Both the position numbers and the translations under genes were made by a program. A stretch of 64,000 nt of DNA from Hypericum androsaemum (lineage: Eukaryota > Streptophyta > Magnoliopsida > Malpighiales > Hypericaceae): contig OZ023183.1 in the NCBI GenBank assembly GCA_963995505.1, forward strand, positions 21,076,671 through 21,140,670, read 5' to 3'. This document shows positions 34,093 to 45,375 of the stretch, piece after piece; position 1 is the stretch's first letter; each line of letters opens with the position of its first letter. Below the pieces are notes generated by a model. That model was given only the letters and a program-made list of their open reading frames with translations, was not told where the DNA came from and did no database searches.

Positions 34093-35709
34093 TTAAAGTG
34101 TTGTTTATGATCACGCTTGCAATACTGTTGTCAGTACACGAACACGTACGTAGTTTTATAGGAAAGGGGTGGGTTTGCAAAAAAGACTAATTAAAAATCT
34201 TGTTTTTTCGACTTGGAACCTAAGCGACAAGGAATTGTAGTAAACTACTGTTTAGTTTCGTGGTACGGACTTGGGAGTGTTGGTAACAGCTGGGAGGGGA
34301 CAAAATATGTGTCTCGATGAAGCTTCCATTTTGAGATAGCTGTAAGGCTGGTTTGTAGCTGTTGAGATTATATGTGCGGCGCTGGTGATTTTGACTGATT
34401 TTTTAAGTCGTTCATGCACGAGAAGGTAGGTGCCAACCTGTGCTTCGTTGTTAGAAAATGTTGAAATTAATTGAAAAGAATAGTTGTTTAAGGTGTAATT
34501 TGTAGCGAGTGGTTAACTCGATAGATCTTGTTTTGTTTTATGTGGATGCAAATGCAATTCAGGATTGGATATTAAACACCCAAAAAGATAATTACGAGAT
34601 TGGGATTCAAGCGTTGAGGATAGAAACTTCCAAGAAGAAGTCACGAAGGTTCTCGTGAAGCGGCGAAGGATTCGAGATTCTCGTCCAAATATCCAACGTA
34701 AATTTAGATTTCTATGTCGCAAGATTTACCGGTGTATAATAATAACACATCCACTTGCATCAAGTCGAATGATCCGGTGTACTTGGACTAGTTAAAAGCC
34801 CAAGTTCACCAGTCTATCTAATTTCGGAATCATAGGCTTCTAGCCCAAAGCAAAGGCCCATAAACTAGCCCAACTGACCGTTACGAGTTGCACTTTATTT
34901 TATTTTTTTGAGAATCAGGTGTACTTTATTATGGTCTCCCCTAGATTTAACGATGGTGGCAGATGCACCTTTGGTACGTCGATTCCAACTATTTACTATT
35001 TGAGTTTAATAATACCTTAAAAGCAGACAGATTTTTATTACCAAATTTTAACAGTAAAGACAAAAAAATGTTATTTTAAATAATCCTAAAGTATTACATA
35101 ATGCTAGTGGAAAACATACATATCTACTGCAAAGTAATGTACACCCCTTATCGGACGAAAAAAATACCGTACACCGACACTCTATCCGTAATTAGAATTT
35201 TTTTTACGTGAATTTGTATTGCATTGTATACAACATACGGTGTGTAATTCTCTTGTACAAATATGAGATTGTAATTGCATGTCTCATTAAAATTTAGTCG
35301 CGGTAAAATTTAGTAAAAAACCTGTGACAAAAAAAAAGTACGCTCGATGATACCACTAAGATGCAATTCCCACATCCCCTCTATCCAAATAATTTAAACA
35401 AACATGTACGGTTTAACCAAAAGTACTTTCTGAAATGGTCAAGTTCAGAGATGAATTAACAAACATATAGTTGGAGTTCACATTCTATCTCAACTTTTGA
35501 TTGAGTCGGCAAACCTACCCACTCTAAACTATATTGATTTCAACTCAAAGTTTCAGATTCATGTTATTGTTTAAGATTGTTTTCGTCGGCGTCAAAGTAC
35601 TTGATACAATCAGAAATAGTCTCACAGGGAAAAGCAGGTAAAAAAAGTAGCGTGGAAAATTTCCATGGTCGTTACATGCCATTTTGTCAATAATGTATCA
35701 TATATGAAA
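34093..35709. other. Intergenic, AT-rich, no supported gene
   Basis: Upstream of the DUF241 gene. Short ORFs only, none with recognisable protein similarity. Confidence 0.5.
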
Positions 35710-36737
35710 GAGAAAAGTACACTTTAGTACTCTATAGTTTCACGCTTTTCGTGTTGAGTACCATATAGTTTAAAATTGGTAATTGAGTCTCTGAGATTTA
35801 CCAACAATTTTTCGGGCAAGTCCAGGGCAACTGCCCGTTCAAACGTGCTCGAAACAATGTTGTTTACAATCCAATGTGGAAGACACGTGGCGACCAAGTG
35901 TGTTTAGTTAAAGCTAACGTGTATTATGGTAAATTACCTATTGAATTCCTAGCTATTTTATATTTTTCAAAAATATCCTATTTAAATATTAATAAACTAT
36001 CTCTCTCCTCCTCCTCCTCCTCTCTTCCCTTCTACTCTCTCTCCTACAATCCAAGCACACTTAAATGCAGAAAAACTTAAATGCAGAAAATTCAAGCTCA
36101 CAGATGAATTATTCTAATGCATACATCGGTTTAAGCCTATAAGGGAGTGGTGACCACGTGGCATGCTCCGGAGGACGGAGGAGGCAGCAGTTTCTCTGGC
36201 TCCTCCTGCTCCTCGTTGGTGGTGGAAGTAAGCAGCCAGGGCTCTTGGATGGAGTTGATATCGAAGACGGCGAAGCTGGAGTGCGCCAGCTTGTACACGT
36301 CAGTGACCACCATTCTCTTCTTCGTCTTCTTTGTTCTTCTAGGTTGAAGTGGCGAGCAGCTATATCTCCACGCCTCCACCGGCGGGGGAGGCAACCGGAA
36401 CCTCAACCTCGCCAACACCTTCAAGGTGCTCCAGAAGGTTCCCGACGCGGTGGAAATGGCATCGATGAGTACCTATACATGTTCCAGATCCGCTGGATGT
36501 TCTTCTTTGACGTTGACGAGATTGTATGCTAAACTCACTCGGTCGCCAAGTGTCTTCTACGTCAGATCGTATACGATATCGTTTCGAGCGCGTTTGGATG
36601 GGCAATTGCCCTGGACTTGCCCAAAAATTGCCCAAAAAATTGTTGGTAAACCTCAGTGACTCAATTATCAATTTTAAAGCATAGTGTACTAAAAACAAAA
36701 AGCGTAAAACTACAGAGTACTAAAGTATACTTTTTCT
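35710..36737. mobile_element. Mutator-like non-autonomous element with long TIRs (family B)
   Basis: Left arm 35710-about 35912 and right arm about 36532-36737 are inverted copies: ACTTTAGTACTCTATAGTTT pairs with the reverse complement of AAACTACAGAGTACTAAAGT, and GGGCAAGTCCAGGGCAACTG pairs with CAATTGCCCTGGACTTGCCC. Flanking bases TATATGAAA (35701-35709) and TATATAAAA (36738-36746) match at 8 of 9 positions, as for a Mutator TSD. The interior (about 36140-36530) is GC-rich and codon-like on both strands, in contrast to its AT-rich surroundings, suggesting captured gene sequence, but I could not identify the donor. No transposase. Confidence 0.82.
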
Positions 36738-37789
36738 TATATAAAAATCCATGTAGGCGAACCCATATGCCATGTGGGCCGGTGAATTTGTATGCTAGGG
36801 TTTTGAAATTTTAGGGAACGTTATGACATTGTATGATTGTAAGATGGAGAAAGGAATGTTTGCCCACTTCTAAAGTAACATACTTGATGTTGAAAATTCT
36901 AAACGAGGGTTCTATGTACGTTTCAACTCTCAAAGTCCACTATATTTTGAACTTCTTGATTAATGAGGCACCCACCCTAGCTAGGCCTACCTAGACCTTT
37001 GCTCCTAACCCACCTTCCTACCTTTTTTTTAAAGTTAACCAGCCTTCTTAATCCAAAATTTGAAATTGATATCATAATTTCAACACGTTTATTTAAATAA
37101 ATTTTTTCAAACTAATGTCTACACAAATTTTGACTTCGTAAATATGTGATAAAATGAGAGATTCAAGAATAACACGTCATTGGATTATGTTCCTAAGTTC
37201 TTGCTCCATGATCATGATTTGTCATTTTATTATTCCAAAAAGTACCGGTCATTACAAAGTCCATATATATAGAATAGGATGTGAATAGATACCTATCATT
37301 ATTTTTTTAGATAGACAGCTATCGTAAATTGATGGCTCTTGCATCACTTTTTCTTTGTTACAAATTAACCTAATTTTGTCTTGCGACAGGGGATAGCGGA
37401 CGGATGGCGTCCGAAAGAACGGTCCTTTTCTTTGTGGAGTGATCTTAGCTAGAGACGTCGTACACGCAAGACTAAACAATTTAGTCGAGCAGTTTAGTTG
37501 CCCATATACGAAACTTAATAATGGGCAATTTATGAATATAGTTTAGTTGAGCATTACAATTTAGCATCACATATATTAATTAACAGGGCGTAAACCGGAC
37601 TTGCGAATTCTAAAATATATAAATTTAAGGTGATTCACATTAAGGTTCATAGAATTGACAAAGTGAAACATGTGTCACGTCTTTGATTAATTCAATAAAG
37701 GAGTGGTTGAAAAGATGTCAATGACCCTTCAAACCTTCTGCCTTGTAATGGGACGATGTACTTTAGAAATATACTTAGGATGCAGAACT
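36738..37789. other. Intergenic, AT-rich, no supported gene
   Basis: Lies between the family B element and the Copia relic. No coding or repeat structure was recognised. Confidence 0.5.
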
Positions 37790-38170
37790 AACACAAATCC
37801 CACCCAAGAGAACAATAACGCGTAAAGAACACGGACACAAGAGATTATATGATTTGACCTAATGTCTACGTCCACGGGGAGAAAGAAAAATTTTTATTGA
37901 TGAGATCCAAGTCACAAAATCATATATAACCTAGGATAACATGCATTTATATAATATACGAACCCTTGTACAACAAAAAACCTATCTAGGTCAAATTAGG
38001 AGTTTGAAACAAGAGCTGAAATAAAATAGGAAGTTAATGCCGCATGGGACTAACGGTTGCCAGTCAATTGGCGCCTGCCAATCCACCAAGTCTGTAGCTC
38101 CCTGTAAATCGCCACTGGCGGTCGCCAATGAACGGACAGCCGCCAGTTCCCTTTCGCCAATATCCCAACA
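37790..38170 (-). repeat. 3' LTR of the second Copia relic
   Basis: Aligned with 40115-40432; both contain GAGAACAATAACGCG, CCTACGTCCACGGGGAGAAA or CTACGTCCACGGGGAGAAAG, TTTTTATTGATGA and CGCCAATATCCCAACA. Its outer end is decayed (AACACAAATCC in place of TGTTAAGAAATC). Confidence 0.82.
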
Positions 38171-38816
38171 ATCTCCACCTTTGACGAAAAGTCATCCCCT
38201 GAAGAATCATAAAGCTCCACCCAAACTTCAGCAAGCTCCACATCGATGAGATACTGCCACATGAAGAACCATGAGATCTTGCGAAACTAAACTGACTCTA
38301 CTGACTCTACCTCGAACCGTAGATACACAGTCATCAATAAGACCATCTTAACTTTCTCACCACCTTTTCTGTTCAATCACTTATAGACAGCTCCCAAACT
38401 CGAGCAACTCTCGAGTTTGCTTGCCCTATTCAATCCAAACTCCATCAAACCTCAACCTGCAAGTTCACCTGCTAAAATAACCTTGTGACCAATAGACGCG
38501 CCCTCTATTTTTTGGTCAAACCCATGCTCCGCAATCTCGGACTGCTTCTCTGTTGGACCTTTTTGCCTCAAACCAATGCTATGTACAATAGTATACAAAG
38601 AGAAATCTTTTGTTCCACAAAGTAGAATGCTCGACATGTCACGAACTCTACTGTTCGACCTTGAGTGAGATACCCTACTCACCTGTGGTATCTCCAATGG
38701 CTTCGCATTCACAATGCCAAACCTATCCAATACATTTGACGTGCACATCCCTTTAAAGAATCATAGCGGAGGCTTGCTAACTTTGTCTCTGCGAATCCCA
38801 ACTGTACTCAACCCAT

Positions 38817-40087
38817 TCATGTCAGCCTTTGTTCCATCATGCAATCCATCATACAAGAGCCTTTCCAATCTCCATCAAAATCCAAAGATGTGACTCCACC
38901 TACAATCGTGCTCCCCACTAACTTGTAGGTATTCCTTGCATCTCTTTCACTATTCATCACCACCATAGCATCTTTCTCCACCTGAATTAGCCCGCCTACA
39001 ACCTTATAGTTGTACAAACTATAATCCAAGACTCCTAATGAGACCAGATTTCTCTCCAACTTCAGAACATGCCTAACCCCACACAATTTTTTCTCAACAC
39101 TATCACACATCTTGATCTGAATATCACTTATGCTAGTGATTTTACAAGTAGAATCATCACCCATAGTTACCAAATCTGAATCAACAAACTTGTAGGTGTC
39201 GAACCAATCTTTGTTGGGCGTCATGTGAAAGGACCAAGCGGTTTCCAAAATCCAGGAATCAGAGTGTTTGGACCTGACAAAATAGAAAGACAGTCACCAT
39301 CTAACCCGTCCGAATAAGAGGCCATATTCATGAAACCCGATCATTTTTTCTCGTAGTCCCGAGTTCTTCCTAGACAATCATTCTTTATGTGCCATTTTGC
39401 TCTGCATTTGAAGCAAATTTTCTTGAACCTCCTTGACCTCGACCTAGATCCTCTTCCATCTTTTCTCTCACTACGACCACCATGGCTACCCCTCACAACC
39501 AGCCCTTCCATTCGTTCATCGCCAGTTTTTCTCCTTTGATGAAACCCTAGCAGAGTACTTGTGATATCCTCCAACACCAGGGATTCCTTCTCCCAAGTTA
39601 GAGCTGTAACCAAATTCTCGTAGGAACTTAGTAGGAAATTCAGGAGCAACAATGTCTTGTCTTCCTCCTCGAACTTCACATCAACCCTTCTCAAATCACT
39701 CAACAGTTGATTGAAAATATTGATGTGTTGGCTCAAATCCGAGCTCTCCATCAACTTAAGACCATACAACTTTTGCTTAAGATAAAGTTTATTCGACAAA
39801 GACTTAGACATATACTTTACCTTCAATTTCTTCCATACCTCAGCTGGTGAGTTCACATCCATGACATGATACATCACGTCATCCGCCAAGCACAAGCGAA
39901 TCATCGCCACCGCCTTGGCCTCCATCTCTTTCCACTATTGGTCCTCCAACTTCTCGGATTTCTTCTCCAAGAGCTCGCTCGCCATCCCTTGTTGCACTAG
40001 GAGATCCTTGACACATCTTTGCCATAACCCATAATTCGATGATCCATCGAACTTCACACAAGCAAACTTTGCGCCTTGATCCGCCAT
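38817..40087 (-). pseudogene. Copia gag and protease remnant
   Basis: From the Met at 40087 (MADQGAKFACVKFDGSSNYG) one in-frame stop (near 39936) interrupts gag. The second part reads DVNSPAEVWKKLKVKYMSKS, then FNQLLSDLRRVDVKFEEEDK, and the zinc knuckle CFKCRAKWHIKNDC, in which the usual Gly before His is Trp. The protease region reads ILETAWSFHMTPNKDWF, so the catalytic Asp-Ser/Thr-Gly is replaced. The frame then continues through the pre-integrase region (LERNLVSLGVLD) before the deletion. Confidence 0.88.
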
Positions 40088-40099
40088 CCCCTCGACCTT

Positions 40100-40114
40100 A
40101 GCTCTGATACCAAT
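40100..40114 (-). other. Primer-binding site of the second Copia relic
   Basis: On the minus strand the sequence ATTGGTATCAGAGC follows the 5' LTR end ACA, the standard initiator-Met tRNA primer site of plant Copia elements. Confidence 0.85.
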
Positions 40115-40432
40115 TGTTAAGAAATCGCACCCAGGAGAACAATAACGCGCAAAGAATACGGACACAGGAGATTATGTGGTTCGGCCTAATGCCTACGTCC
40201 ACGGGGAGAAAGAAGAATTTTTATTGATGATATTCAAGCCACAAATCCATACATAACCTAAGTAACACGTCTTTATATAATAGACAAACTATTGTACACC
40301 AAAAAAATTATCAATATCAACTTAGGAGTACGAAATAAGAGTCGAAACAAAATAGGAAGTTACTGCCACTAAATCTCTGTATACCGCCACCGGCGATCGC
40401 CCGCCAGTTCCCTTTTCGCCAATATCCCAACA
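40115..40432 (-). repeat. 5' LTR of the second Copia relic
   Basis: 318 bp, TGTTGGGATATTGGCG to GATTTCTTAACA on the minus strand. See the partner at 37790-38170. Confidence 0.85.
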
Positions 40433-41528
40433 GAACGAGAAAGGAAGCGATGGAATCTTATTACGTACCGAGCTTTCTTGCATACGACCGGGTGACAATA
40501 AACTTTCAGAGGACACCGGAAGTCCAACTAATAATCGACTGCTTTCTGTTCTACGGCAATAAATATCGGAGAGTTTTATTCAAAAAAAATCATATACGTA
40601 TCCACAGGTTGCAACTCGGATTTATACAGCCGGGAACTAAGATAAATAGAGATGGACAATACCAATTGCATTTGTATTTTTTGGTCGGGGAATTAAAGTT
40701 GCATCTTATTGAATTAAGTTATTTAAAAAAATATGTCTTTTTTAAAAATCTTCTATATTTCTAGTATATCACTTATGGTTCTTCATATAATAATTTTTAC
40801 TTACATGCCACAAAATAAAATTCTTTAGAAATACTAATGCATGTCCGTTTAATTAATTCGAATACTGAATTATTGATGCAGACGTTGCAAGTTTGGCGAG
40901 AATATCTAGCCGATGACGTGCCATGACCCAAAACCAAAAGAATAAAAATTGAGTTTGACCGAACTTCAAAACAAAAAATATTCGAGTAATTTGACCGTCA
41001 GGTCAGGTAAATTCAGAAGACTTTGCCTCCTAATTCAAATTTCGGGCCGCCTCTGATAAATAAGTTCTGTTTTCAATAAAATTTTCATTTCCCCATAATA
41101 AAAATATTTATATATTTACAATAGTTGATATTAAATTCAGTCACAAATCTTGTTAAAATTTTGCCGTGTTAAATTCAATAAAGAACTCACCGCTCTCGTA
41201 ATATTCAAGGTTTTAAAAATAACCCGGAGGCCTACTCAGACTGGTCGAATTGCCAGTCGGACTAGACTTTTTTTCATTTTACGAAAGATAAATTATAACA
41301 AGAATACACATATGCCACGGTTTAAACCATGTACTTCCGCCAAATCTTCCAACGCCTATGCTGTTAGGCCAAGTAGCATTTTAAATTATTTTTTACTGTT
41401 ATAAAATAAAATATATATATACATATCAAATAGTCAAAATATAGATTTCAAAATTGACATTTTAAAAATGTCGACTAATTTATTTCATATCCAGTTTATT
41501 TTTTTATTTGAAAAAATCGAGCGTATGA
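40433..41528. other. Intergenic, AT-rich, no supported gene
   Basis: Nothing coding. A short segment near 41280-41370 (GGTTTAAACC followed by CTGTTAGGCCAAGTAGC) resembles the tail of a dispersed retroelement but is too short to assign. Confidence 0.45.
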
Positions 41529-42481
41529 TATAATTTTGGAAAAATTACTTTCAAGTCTTTCGTGTTTGTCTAAGTATACTCAAAAATCTCCCGTGTTTGT
41601 AAAATACACGCCCACGTCTCTCGTATTTAATTTTATTATTTGATTTTCAAGTGGGTATTCATCGGAGAAAGTCAAAATACACGCCGAAATATTTGATTTT
41701 CTCCAGTGAAAATTCACTTGAAAAGATCAAAATGCCCCTCCCACTAAAAAAAACCATTTTCCTAATTCATCCAACGAAACCTAATTCATCCAACATCATC
41801 CCACTTCATCTTCGTTTCCTTCGTCCAACAAAATGAAACCTAATTTCCTTCAATTGCTTTCGATGAACAGAAGATGAAAAATGCAGCGGATTGGATTAAG
41901 TGCCTTTAATTCCGAAACACGAAAAAGACGATACAAATTACAAGAAAAAAGCACGAAACATGAATAGAAATCCTAATTAAGAAACCAGAGAATAAATCGA
42001 CGGTTATGACGGTGTTTTCGTGGGAGAGGGGCAAAAGATGGAGGGGACGGCGTTGAGCTGAGCGCTTGTACTTCTGGGCCAGAAAGAAGAAGGCTCTTCG
42101 CGGTGGTGGACGGTGTCTTTAGCGGCGGGGGAGGAGGCGAGGGGGTCGTAACGGGGATAGATGGTGGCAGAGGAGGCGAGACGACAGTCGACGGTGGGGA
42201 GGCGACGAGGTGGGATTTAGGAACCTAGTTGGAGTATTAATGATGATTTGGGTTCTGGGTATGGGAGATCGAGAGGTTAATGATGATTTTGGGTATTGAA
42301 ATTGGAGTATTCAAATTAGAGATTTTCAAGTTTTTTTTATAAATTAGTTTTGATTCTTATTAAAAATATTTAGATTTATTTTTTAGTTTGAATTTTAGTT
42401 TTGATTTTTGTTGAAGGTGGGAGGAAGAAGACGAAGTGGGAAGAAGAAGAAGAAGAAGGGAAAGGAAAATGATTTTTTTTT

Positions 42482-43121
42482 GGAAAAAGTCCACTTTAGT
42501 ATCCTGTGGTATCGCCCAAAATAGTAAAAAACCGACCAATCGAGTCATACTTATTCCAATTAACATCAAAAAGGTTCTTGGACAGCTGCCCGGAGCTGCC
42601 CGCACGCTGCCCGGACTACGTGGCCAGCCACGTCACCAAAACTTGATGACGACCATCTTCTTCCCTCTCTTCCTCTCCTCCTCCTCCTCCTCCGCCTCCT
42701 CCTCCACTTCGTCCTCCTCCTCCTCGTCCTCCGCCTCCTCCTCCACTTCGTCCTCCTCCTCCTCGTCCTCCTCCTCCTCCTCTTCCACTTCGTCCTCCTC
42801 CTCCTCCTCCTCCTCCACTTCGTCCTCCTCCTCCTCCACTTCGTCGTCCTCCTCCTCCTCATCCTCCTCCTCCTCCTCCACGTGGCGCCACGTCATCAAG
42901 TTTTGGTGACGTGGCTGGTCACGTAGTCCGGGCAGCACGTCATCAAGTTTTGGTGACGTGGCTGGTCACGTAGTCCGGGCAGCTTTCGGGCGGGTCCGGG
43001 CAGCTGCCCGAGGACCTTTTGATGTTAATTGAAATAAGTATGACTCGATTGGTCAGTTTTTTACCACAGGGTACTAAAGTGATTTTGGGCGATACCACAG
43101 GGTACTAAAGTAGACTTTTCC
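42482..43121. mobile_element. Family B long-TIR element nested in element 1
   Basis: Left arm GGAAAAAGTCCACTTTAGTA pairs with right arm TACTAAAGTAGACTTTTCC; the arms continue through AATTAACATCAAAAAGGTTC and its inverse near 43020-43030. The same terminal motif starts the element at 35710. Only a CT-rich microsatellite lies between the arms. The right arm holds a 47-bp duplication (CACGTCATCAAGTTTTGGTG at about 42889 and 42936). The flanks are T runs, so the TSD cannot be resolved. Confidence 0.82.
42661..42885. repeat. TCC/TCG-type microsatellite of about 225 bp
   Basis: Imperfect trinucleotide tract built from CTC/TCC with interspersed CACTTCGTC. It creates long poly-Ser and poly-Glu ORFs on the two strands that are not real genes. 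Confidence 0.92.
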
Positions 43122-43330
43122 CTTTTTTTGTTTTTTAGTGAGAGGGGCATTTTGATCTTTTCACATGGACTTTTGTCGAAAAAATTGAATATTCCGGCAC
43201 CAGGAACCCGAAAGTATAATAAAATCAAATACGAAGGACGTCGCTGTGTATTTTGCAAACACGGTTGACTTTTGAGTATATTTAAGTAAATATGAGCGAC
43301 CTGAGAGTAATTTCTCCTATAATTTTATTT

Positions 43331-44502
43331 TGAGAAAATTACTCTCAGGTCCCTCGGGTTTGTTTAACTATACTCAAAAGTCTCTCATGTTCACAAAATA
43401 TATTCGGAAGTCCCTCTAGTTTGCTTTTAATATACTTTCGAGTCCCTGGCGCACGTTAACAGCTATTTTTTTTATTTTTGTCAATGAAATGACCAAAATA
43501 CTCTTTTAGAATAAGAAATAAAAAAAATGCGGACATCGTCTCTCTTCTCCTCTGTCTCTTTCTTCAACCCACATAAAGTTTCAATCTTTAACTCAAAAAG
43601 ACAACAACCAGACGAGAACTCGACGAGGAGAGCGAACGAGACTCCGGCAACAAACATGCGGGACGAGAACTCGACGAGGGTGCACTCCGATGCCTAGGAG
43701 AAAGGGAACGAGGTGGAGAGGTTCTGGTACTCATTAATGGGTTATTGGTCCACCGGAACAGGGGCACCCTGTGTCCGCCAGCGGCAGAGGGAGGAGGCAC
43801 GTGAGGATGTGAGCCTGTGAGTTGGAGAGCGGGGCGGCATGGCGGGGGAGGACGAGGGTTGACTCCACAGAGACAGAGACCAAAGGATCACCGCTGCCTG
43901 CCGTCGTCTACGTTCTTCCTTGCTGCGGACCCATAGAATCATTTATCGACCGCTCTCATCCACCGCCTCCACCTAGTCCTCCTCCCACCGGAATTCGCTC
44001 GGCTTTAATTTTGGATCTTTCCTGATCTGAGGATGGGCAGAGAGGGGTCTGAGAGGCGAGGAAGAGGGAGATGGTGTCGGAGGGGGAGAGGCAGTCGACG
44101 GCGAAGAGGGCGTCGGCATAGGAGGAGATGGGGAGGGAGGCGTTGACGAGGAGGGACGATGGAGTTGATGGCGTTGGTGGATTTGGTCAATGTTGGAGTT
44201 GATGTTGGTGCAGGCCGCCTTCATGGAGACGATGGAGTTGGCATAGTCGATGATGTCGCAGTAGCGGGTGCCGTTCGTGGTGGAGAATGATGATGATAAA
44301 GAGGTAGAAGAAGAGATGATGTCATCATTTTTTTGTTTTTTGCTCTAAGGATATTTTCTTCATTTCAATGACAAAAAAAAACTCAGTCAGAGAATTGAAA
44401 GTATAATAAAAGCAAACAACAAGGACAACATGATCATTTTTTAAACAGGAGAGACTTTTGAATATATTTAAGCAAACTCGAGAGACTTGAGAGTAATTCT
44501 CC
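43331..44502. mobile_element. Mutator-like element 2 (family A) carrying a COG1 fragment
   Basis: 9-bp TSD ATTTTATTT at 43322-43330 and 44503-44511; because the site is AT-rich, chance agreement is possible. TIRs of about 170 bp: AATTACTCTCAGGTCCCTCG on the left against AATTACTCTCAAGTCTCTCG on the right (reverse complement), with TTTGTCAATGAAATGAC and its counterpart at the inner edge. The left TSD overlaps element 1's right TSD, so the two insertions lie within 13 bp of each other. Confidence 0.88.
44020..44275 (-). pseudogene. Captured fragment of COG complex subunit 1 (COG1)
   Basis: The minus-strand frame reads GTRYCDIIDYANSIVSMKAA, then CTNINSNIDQI. Plant COG1 has the conserved N-terminal R-Y-R-D-L-I-D-S-A-D-S-I-V-x-M-K-x-x-C-x-x-I-S-x-N-I; spacing and most residues match. 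After a frame shift another frame gives SYADALFAVDCLSPSDTISL and FLASQ, which resembles a second COG1-like stretch but is less certain. COG1 is a Golgi vesicle-tethering subunit. The fragment lacks a start codon and most of the gene. Confidence 0.65.
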
Positions 44503-45297
44503 ATTTTATTTTATTTTGTATTAATTTAGAAAAAATTTGATCAGTGAATCAAATAAAAAATCAAAATAAATTACCTGATTCGATCAAATTTCGAGCGTTT
44601 CGGAAGGTGGGGTAAGTTTACCCCAAACTCGAAACGGAAAAGTGATTTATTTACGGTGAATCCTTATGAAGATGCTGTATTTATATCCGTATGCTTAATG
44701 TCCAGCCTCGTAAGCGGTAACAGTGGTTCTTGAAGATACTCTGTTTCCAGAACTTTCGATGTATCCTTATGATTTTTCCGGACCGGGATTTCTAAAACAC
44801 TATACTACCAAAATATTCGGTCAATTTAGAATAATTAGTTGGTATTTATCTTCGCAAATTATTCTCATATTCTTGAAGTTTGGTATATTTGTTTATCAGC
44901 TTCTTATATTACGATAATAGATTAAAAAATCTGTAAAATTTGGTTTTATTATACTCTGACATTCTTCGTTAATATCATCAATAATTTTTTTTTCTGAAAA
45001 TGACTTTTCTACCCTTGAAAAAAATAAAAAATATTAATCATCTTCTCTCTCCTCCCTCTCCCTCTTCTCTCTCTCCTCCGCATCCACCACCGGAGGACCC
45101 ATGAACAAGAAATCCACATCCAACCTGTTCAATTCACCCGTCTCCAGTTCTGAACTCCGACGAATAAGAACTCCGCTCCAAAGTGTTTTAAACCGTAAGG
45201 GCCATCGTTACCACTGTTAAAGATCCCACATTTACAAACCTTTACTCCTCCTCCTAGCCTCCTTCTTCCTCCTCTTCATCACCTCAGTCGTCTCTCT

Positions 45298-45375
45298 GGG
45301 CCCATCAGGAAGAGAGGGGAAAGGAGCATAGACCAACTGTACCAGCTCAGGGCTGAATCCTCCCAGCGAAAGCTC
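45298..45375 (+). pseudogene. Captured VPS16 fragment, left half
   Basis: The sequence encodes G-P-I-R followed, after a small frame disturbance, by QLRAESSQRKL. It matches the order G-G-P-I-A-x-I-R-D-D-S-K-I-V-Q-L-x-x-E-S-x-x-R-K-L of the Vps16 N-terminal domain. It is cut by the solo LTR exactly after the codons for R-K-L. Confidence 0.7.

Larger units (their letters stand above)
37790..40432 (-). mobile_element. Internally deleted Copia retrotransposon
   Basis: LTRs 40115-40432 (5') and about 37790-38170 (3') enclose only about 1.9 kb. A classic primer-binding site, TGGTATCAGAGC (complement of the tRNA-iMet 3' end), follows the 5' LTR, and a purine tract (AAAGGTGGAGAT) precedes the 3' LTR. 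Flanks GAACG (40433-40437) and GAACT (37785-37789) are a probable degraded 5-bp TSD. Integrase, RT and RNase H are missing. Confidence 0.88.
41538..43317. mobile_element. Mutator-like element 1 of the cluster (family A), with a nested family B element
   Basis: Perfect 9-bp TSD TATAATTTT at 41529-41537 and 43318-43326. Termini are GGAAAAATTACTTTCAAGTC (left) and GGAGAAATTACTCTCAGGTC (reverse complement of the right). TIRs extend about 200 bp, through the block GATCAAAATGCCCCTC with its inverse GAGGGGCATTTTGATC. The interior (about 41770-42470) includes a GC-rich segment at 42000-42230 that looks like captured coding sequence from an unidentified gene. A family B element (42482-43121) is nested next to the right TIR. 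No transposase. Confidence 0.9.

Noticed and set aside
36137..36540. A free-standing gene at 36.1-36.5 kb
   Set aside because: The GC-rich ORFs on both strands lie wholly between the TIRs of a Mutator-like element and show no complete domain; treated as transposon cargo.
42566..42938. Long poly-Ser, poly-Glu and poly-Arg ORFs
   Set aside because: Produced by the trinucleotide microsatellite inside a transposon; not genes.
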